From Bacteroidota bacterium (GTDB taxonomy: Bacteria; Bacteroidota; Bacteroidia; Flavobacteriales_D; Crocinitomicaceae), in the NCBI GenBank assembly GCA_016866415.1, contig VGML01000089.1, forward strand, positions 1 through 8,408: 8,408 bases of DNA, read 5' to 3'. Shown in pieces: positions 4,620 through 8,408 of this stretch. The stretch's first letter is position 1; every line of letters starts with the position of its first letter. The position numbers and the translations under genes were made by a program. The notes under the pieces were generated by a model. It ran no database searches, had not been told where the DNA came from, and was given only the letters and a program-made list of their open reading frames with translations.

Positions 4620-7067
4620 ATGAGTAATCTAACAGATATTGATTTTTTTGGTTTCGCAGGAGGTTTGGATAGTGATGCCGAGTTTATTCCGCTAATTACG
4701 GCAGAGGAGGAAGAGAATGTGAATAATCAAAAATTTCCATCTGAACTCCCAATCTTACCTTTGCGAAATAATGTATTGTTCCCGGGAGTTGTAATACCAA
4801 TTACTGTTGGGCGAGATAAATCGATCAAATTAATCCAAGAAGCAAACAAAGGAAATAAAATCATCGGTGTCGTTTCTCAAAAAAATCAAGAAGAGGAATC
4901 ACCCGAATTTGACGACTTGAATAAAATTGGAACAGTTGCACAAATTGTTCGATTACTAAAGATGCCTGATGGTTCATCAACGGTTATTATTCAAGGAAAA
5001 AGAAGACTTGAAATTGTTCAACCTTTGCAGACAGAACCATATATGACTGCTTCAGTTCGAATTATTAAAGAAAAACGAATTGATACTAAGGACAAAGAAT
5101 TGGATATCATGTTCAAATCCATTAAAGATTTAGCACTTCAAATCATACGAGAAAGTCCAAACATTCCTTCTGAAGCTCAATTTGCAATAGGGAATATCGA
5201 TAGCCCGACTTTTCTTGTGAATTTTATCTCTTCAAATATGAACGCTGACGTTTCCAAAAAACAAGAAATGTTAGAGGAAATGGATATGAAGAAACGAGTC
5301 ATGATGGTGCTCGAACATCTGACTATGGAAGTTCAAATGCTTGAAATGCGCAATGAAATTCAGAACAAGGTCAAAAAAGATTTAGATCGACAACAACGCG
5401 AATACTTTCTTCACCAACAAATGCGAACCATTCAAGATGAATTAGGAGATAATCCTCAAATTCAAGATGTTCGTGATATGGAAGATCGCGCTAAAAAGAA
5501 AAAATGGTCCAAACTAGTTGAGAAACTTTTCTACAAAGAATTAGAGAAATTGCAACGTATGAATCCCCAAGGCGCTGAATACACAGTGCAACTAAATTAT
5601 CTGGATTTACTTCTCGATTTACCTTGGGGAGAATTTACGAAGGATAATTTAGACTTGAAACGAGCAGAAAAGATTTTGGATCGCGACCATTTTGGATTGG
5701 AAAAAGTGAAAGAGCGAATTCTGGAATATTTGGCCGTCCTGAAAATTAAAGGAAATATGAAATCGCCCATTTTATGTTTTTATGGCCCTCCAGGAGTTGG
5801 CAAAACCTCTCTAGGGAAATCGATAGCTGAAGCCTTGGGAAGAAAGTACATTCGAATGTCTTTGGGGGGACTTCATGACGAAGCGGAAATCAGGGGACAT
5901 CGAAAAACGTATATCGGAGCAATGCCCGGAAGAATAATGCAAAATCTGAAGAAAGCTGAAACATCAAATCCAGTTTTCGTTTTAGATGAAGTCGACAAGT
6001 TAGGAAGAAGTAATCATGGAGATCCATCATCTGCCCTTCTTGAAGTTTTAGATCCTGAGCAGAATAATGCATTTTACGACAATTATATCGAAACAGAATT
6101 TGATTTGTCAAAAGTCATGTTCATAGCAACGGCAAATAACCTTTCGACCATACAAGGACCACTTCGCGATCGAATGGAGATAATTGAAGTGAATGGATAC
6201 ACGCTAGAAGAGAAAATTGAAATTGCCAAAATACATTTACTTCCGAAACAAATTTCCGAACATGGAATTTCAAAAAAAGATATTTCAATCGATAAAAAAA
6301 TCTGGGAGAAAGTTATTGAGGAATATACAAACGAATCTGGTGTTCGAGGTTTGGATAAAATAACAGCAAAAATTGTTCGAAATCGCGCCCGTCAAATTGC
6401 AATGGAAGAGCAATACGAAGTAAAAATTACTGATGACGATATTTTTAAGTTCCTAGGTGCTGGACGCTCTCGAACAAAATATGATAACAATGATGTTGCA
6501 GGAGTAGTTACAGGTTTAGCATGGACAAGTGTTGGAGGTGATATTCTTTTTATCGAATCATCCATTACGAAGGGAAAAGGCAAGTTAACACTAACGGGAA
6601 ATCTAGGTGACGTAATGAAAGAATCTGCTGTTATTGCCTTGGAATATTTGAAGTCACATAGTGATCAGTGGAATTTAAATGCTGAACTTTTTGACAATTA
6701 CAATGTTCACGTTCACGTTCCCGAAGGAGCAACTCCGAAGGACGGACCAAGCGCAGGAATAACAATGTTGACATCACTAGCCTCCCTATTCACACAAAGA
6801 AAAGTAAAGAAAAACTTGGCGATGACTGGTGAAATTACTTTGAGAGGAGATGTCCTTCCAGTCGGTGGAATCAAGGAGAAAATTCTAGCTGCTAAACGCG
6901 CAGGAATAAAAGAAATCATTATGTGCTCCAAGAATAAACAAGATGTTGACGAGATTAAAATAGACTATTTAAAAGGACTTCAAATTCACTACGTAAACAA
7001 AATGAGTGAAGTTTTGGAGATTGCTTTACTGAAAGAAAAAGTAACGAATCCAAAAGTATTAAACTAA
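4620..7067 (+). CDS. lon: ATP-dependent protease La (Lon)
   Basis: Lon is a cytoplasmic homohexameric AAA+ serine protease that degrades misfolded and short-lived regulatory proteins. All parts of the LonA type are present in 815 residues: N-terminal substrate-binding domain about 43-240 beginning ELPILPLRNNVLFPG; a charged helical linker about 240-350 including QQREYFLHQQMRTIQDELG; an AAA+ module 355-615 with Walker A GPPGVGKTS (389-397), Walker B VFVLDEVDK (452-460), sensor-1 TANN (504-507), arginine-finger region PLRDRME (514-520) and sensor-2 R576 in ESGVRGLDK; and a protease domain about 620-805 with S711 in DGPSAG and K754 in GGIKEK, 43 residues apart as in E. coli (S679/K722). The acidic first 40 residues are usual in Bacteroidota Lon. 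It diverges from msrB; the intervening 165 bases contain a sigma-54-like site. Confidence 0.98.
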   Translation: MSNLTDIDFFGFAGGLDSDAEFIPLITAEEEENVNNQKFPSELPILPLRNNVLFPGVVIPITVGRDKSIKLIQEANKGNKIIGVVSQKNQEEESPEFDDLNKIGTVAQIVRLLKMPDGSSTVIIQGKRRLEIVQPLQTEPYMTASVRIIKEKRIDTKDKELDIMFKSIKDLALQIIRESPNIPSEAQFAIGNIDSPTFLVNFISSNMNADVSKKQEMLEEMDMKKRVMMVLEHLTMEVQMLEMRNEIQNKVKKDLDRQQREYFLHQQMRTIQDELGDNPQIQDVRDMEDRAKKKKWSKLVEKLFYKELEKLQRMNPQGAEYTVQLNYLDLLLDLPWGEFTKDNLDLKRAEKILDRDHFGLEKVKERILEYLAVLKIKGNMKSPILCFYGPPGVGKTSLGKSIAEALGRKYIRMSLGGLHDEAEIRGHRKTYIGAMPGRIMQNLKKAETSNPVFVLDEVDKLGRSNHGDPSSALLEVLDPEQNNAFYDNYIETEFDLSKVMFIATANNLSTIQGPLRDRMEIIEVNGYTLEEKIEIAKIHLLPKQISEHGISKKDISIDKKIWEKVIEEYTNESGVRGLDKITAKIVRNRARQIAMEEQYEVKITDDDIFKFLGAGRSRTKYDNNDVAGVVTGLAWTSVGGDILFIESSITKGKGKLTLTGNLGDVMKESAVIALEYLKSHSDQWNLNAELFDNYNVHVHVPEGATPKDGPSAGITMLTSLASLFTQRKVKKNLAMTGEITLRGDVLPVGGIKEKILAAKRAGIKEIIMCSKNKQDVDEIKIDYLKGLQIHYVNKMSEVLEIALLKEKVTNPKVLN

Positions 7068-7093
7068 AATTCGCTGTTGATAAAATCAAAGGA

Positions 7094-7111
7094 AAAGACT
7101 AAAAAGTCTTT
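7094..7111 (+). terminator. AT-rich hairpin after lon (weak terminator or processing site)
   Basis: AAAGACT (7094-7100) and AGTCTTT (7105-7111) form a perfect 7-bp stem with an AAAA loop, 27 bases after the lon stop. Only two pairs are G-C and no T run follows (GGCATAATTTTA), so strong intrinsic termination is unlikely. Partial read-through into the LolA gene is plausible. Confidence 0.35.
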
Positions 7112-7125
7112 GGCATAATTTTAGA
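7111..7125 (+). promoter_or_regulatory. Degenerate -24/-12-like element before the LolA gene
   Basis: TGGCAT (7111-7116), five bases, then TAGA (7122-7125) resembles TGGCAY-N5-TTGC with GG and the -12 region G correctly spaced, but two of the four downstream bases are wrong. It overlaps the right arm of the post-lon hairpin and would give a leader of about 14 bases. An overlapping GATATTTG (7124-7131) is one base off TAnnTTTG but lacks a -33 TTG at suitable spacing. This is a weak candidate. Confidence 0.2.
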
Positions 7126-7149
7126 TATTTGCAAAGAAATTAAATTATT

Positions 7150-7791
7150 ATGAAATCATTATTCTCACTTGTCTTACTTGTTTTATTTAACATTCATTTT
7201 CTGTCGGCTCAAGATTCAAAAGCCCAAGGAGTTTTGGATAAATTATCCACTAAAATGAAAGGATTAAAATCTTTTTACATAGAATTTAGCGCAAGCATAA
7301 AAAACTCAGAGACAGGAACAAATGAAAGTGAAACAGGAAAGGGATGGGTTAAAGGAAATAAATTTTCTGCCTCTTATGGCGAAAATACAATTATCTCCAA
7401 TGGTATGAAAACTTGGACGGTGGTAAAAGAGGAAAAATCAGTTTATGAGTCTGATGCCACTGATGATGAAGATGGCATAAACCCTAAAAAACTTATGACT
7501 ATTTGGGAAAGTGGATTCAAAAATAAATACATTAAAGAAGATAAATTAGGTAGTGAGTCTGTTCATGTTATTGATCTATACCCAAAGAATCCTTCCAAGG
7601 CAGAATATCATACGATTGTTCTCTATATTTCAAAAGGAGATGGTGAATTGAAAAAGGCAATTATGAAAGCAAAAGATGGAACTGTAATGACATACTCTTT
7701 AACTAAGTTCCAAGAAAATCCAGACGTTGATGACAGTAAATTTGTATTTGATAAAAAGAAATATCCAGGCTACCCTGTAATTCGAGACTAA
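7150..7791 (+). CDS. lolA: LolA-family outer-membrane lipoprotein carrier protein
   Basis: LolA is a periplasmic chaperone that takes lipoproteins from the inner-membrane LolCDE exporter to the outer membrane. The 213-residue product has a clear signal peptide: K2, hydrophobic 4-18, cleavage likely after LSA (A20) before QDSK. The mature part fits the Bacteroidota LolA pattern: N-terminal helix KAQGVLDKLSTKMKGLKSF (24-42), then the GKGWVKGNKF strand pair (63-72), ENTIISNGMKTWTV (78-91), an acidic loop (101-109), PKKLMTIWESGFKNKY (112-127), VHVIDLYP (138-145) and the closing FVFDKKKYPGYPVI (198-211). It lies 82 bases after lon on the same strand and may be partly cotranscribed. Its TAA stop (7789-7791) overlaps the stop of convergent smpB. 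Family assignment comes from overall pattern rather than one catalytic motif; a LolA-like lipoprotein-sorting relative is the main alternative. Confidence 0.87.
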   Translation: MKSLFSLVLLVLFNIHFLSAQDSKAQGVLDKLSTKMKGLKSFYIEFSASIKNSETGTNESETGKGWVKGNKFSASYGENTIISNGMKTWTVVKEEKSVYESDATDDEDGINPKKLMTIWESGFKNKYIKEDKLGSESVHVIDLYPKNPSKAEYHTIVLYISKGDGELKKAIMKAKDGTVMTYSLTKFQENPDVDDSKFVFDKKKYPGYPVIRD

Positions 7792-8240
7792 CGTTTCAAG
7801 GCACGATCCATTTCTCGTTTGTCATCTTTTTCTTTAAGATCCTGGCGTTTGTCATGTAATTTCTTTCCAATAGCACAAGCTATTTCTACTTTTACCCAAC
7901 CTTTTTCAGATAAAAATAATTTTAAAGGAATCAATGTATTCCCTTTCGTTTTTAGAAATTTCTCTATTTTATCAATTTCCTTTTTGTTTAACAACAATTT
8001 CCTATCTGCACGAGGTTTATGATTGTAAAACGAACCATTTTCATATTCGGTAATGTGCATATTTCGAATCCACACTTCTCCATTGTTATAAATGCAATAC
8101 GATTCCAAAATACTTGCCTTACCATTTCGAATACTTTTAATTTCAGTTCCACTCAACTGAATTCCAGCTTGATAAATATCCTCTAAATGGTATTCGAATC
8201 GAGCTTTTTTGTTTCTGATATTAAGTTCCTTTTGAGGCAT
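7788..8240 (-). CDS. smpB: SsrA-binding protein SmpB
   Basis: SmpB binds tmRNA and delivers it to stalled ribosomes for trans-translation; tagged products go to ATP-dependent proteases. The 150-residue length is normal. Family segments in order are NIRNKKARFEYHLED (7-21), AGIQLSGTEIKSIRNGKASI (25-44), MHITEYENGSFYNHKPRADRKLLL (61-84, tmRNA-contact region), GWVKVEIACAIGKKLHDKRQ (114-133) and a charged tail to residue 150 that enters the empty mRNA channel; H129 matches the tail histidine of the E. coli GKKxHDKR motif. The ATG at 8240 is firm: conserved sequence begins within seven residues and the next methionine is M61. A near-consensus promoter lies four bases upstream. Its stop (TAG, 7790-7788) overlaps that of the LolA gene. 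No ssrA gene is in the window. Confidence 0.98.
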   Translation of the reverse strand: MPQKELNIRNKKARFEYHLEDIYQAGIQLSGTEIKSIRNGKASILESYCIYNNGEVWIRNMHITEYENGSFYNHKPRADRKLLLNKKEIDKIEKFLKTKGNTLIPLKLFLSEKGWVKVEIACAIGKKLHDKRQDLKEKDDKREMDRALKR

Positions 8241-8244
8241 GATA

Positions 8245-8275
8245 CAAAGTTAAGATTTTTGATATCTTTCCAAAA
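8245..8275 (-). promoter_or_regulatory. Housekeeping promoter of smpB (TTTTG-N18-TAACTTTG)
   Basis: Read leftwards, TTTTG (8275-8271) is followed after 18 bases by TAACTTTG (8252-8245). This matches the Flavobacterium consensus TTG-N17-23-TAnnTTTG in both boxes and spacing, and is the best promoter in the window. Only TATC separates it from the smpB ATG, implying a leaderless or nearly leaderless transcript. Confidence 0.68.
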
Positions 8276-8329
8276 TTATTACACAAAACACTATAAGAAA
8301 TAGCTAATTTTAACAACGAGAGAAATCAT

Positions 8330-8408
8330 TTGAATATACCTTCCAAATATCTTGAAAATGCTGTCGATCAGTTGGCTTCGCTCCCAGGTATAGGGCGCAG
8401 AACAGCAT
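8330..8408 (+). CDS. recR: Recombination protein RecR, N-terminal fragment (runs off the right edge)
   Basis: The last 79 bases encode 26 residues, read as MNIPSKYLENAVDQLASLPG followed by IGRRTA. This is the RecR N-terminus, including the start of the helix-hairpin-helix motif LPGIGRRTA. RecR works with RecO/RecF to load RecA on gapped DNA; the zinc finger and Toprim domain are outside the window. The start is TTG at 8330-8332: upstream the frame stays open only to the TAA at 8294 and has no ATG or GTG, and TTG gives the usual N-terminal length. It diverges from smpB, with 89 bases between the start codons. Confidence 0.9.
   Translation, partial: MNIPSKYLENAVDQLASLPGIGRRTA

Noticed and set aside
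8305..8312. TAATTTTA as a -7 element for recR
   Set aside because: The final G of TAnnTTTG is missing and no -33 TTG is present at suitable spacing.
1..8408. A new multi-gene defence, mobile or secondary-metabolism system
   Set aside because: Every substantial gene belongs to a known housekeeping family. There are no transposases, integrases, toxin-antitoxin pairs, repeat arrays or clusters of unknown genes.

Overview
The window looks like ordinary chromosomal DNA of a Bacteroidota bacterium, most likely Flavobacteriales. The evidence is AT-rich sequence, starts without Shine-Dalgarno sequences, promoter-like TAnnTTTG elements close to start codons, and proteins (long acyl-CoA dehydrogenase, Lon, LolA, MsrB with an exported N-terminus) that read like those of that phylum. 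I would not name a genus. I see no mobile element, prophage, CRISPR array, tRNA or rRNA, and no gene-free stretch longer than about 165 bases.

Layout, left to right. Positions 1-82 (-) hold the N-terminus of an MBL-fold metallo-hydrolase that runs off the edge. Just upstream of it on the same strand, 116-1483 encodes a DnaQ-like DEDDh exonuclease fused to a GIY-YIG nuclease and a UvrC-like four-cysteine module. A 132-bp divergent promoter region separates this from a 593-residue acyl-CoA dehydrogenase (1616-3397, +). The two -7 elements there lie inside a perfect 12-bp inverted repeat. The dehydrogenase converges, through a hairpin terminator, on a methionine sulfoxide repair operon read leftwards, msrB (4454-3993) then msrA (3968-3441). 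Lon protease (4620-7067, +) diverges from msrB behind a -24/-12 (sigma-54-like) element. A LolA-family lipoprotein carrier (7150-7791, +) follows and ends in a 4-bp stop-codon overlap with convergent smpB (8240-7788, -). The last 79 bases are the start of recR (+, TTG start).

Functionally this is housekeeping and stress maintenance: DNA repair nucleases (exonuclease/GIY-YIG protein, RecR), oxidised protein repair (MsrA/MsrB), quality control of proteins and stalled ribosomes (Lon, SmpB), fatty-acid beta-oxidation and outer-membrane lipoprotein transport. I found no new multi-gene system. The points worth a second look are the three-module nuclease, the mirrored divergent promoters, the sigma-54-like site before lon, two predicted leaderless mRNAs, the likely split location of MsrB and MsrA, and the overlapping convergent stop codons of lolA and smpB.
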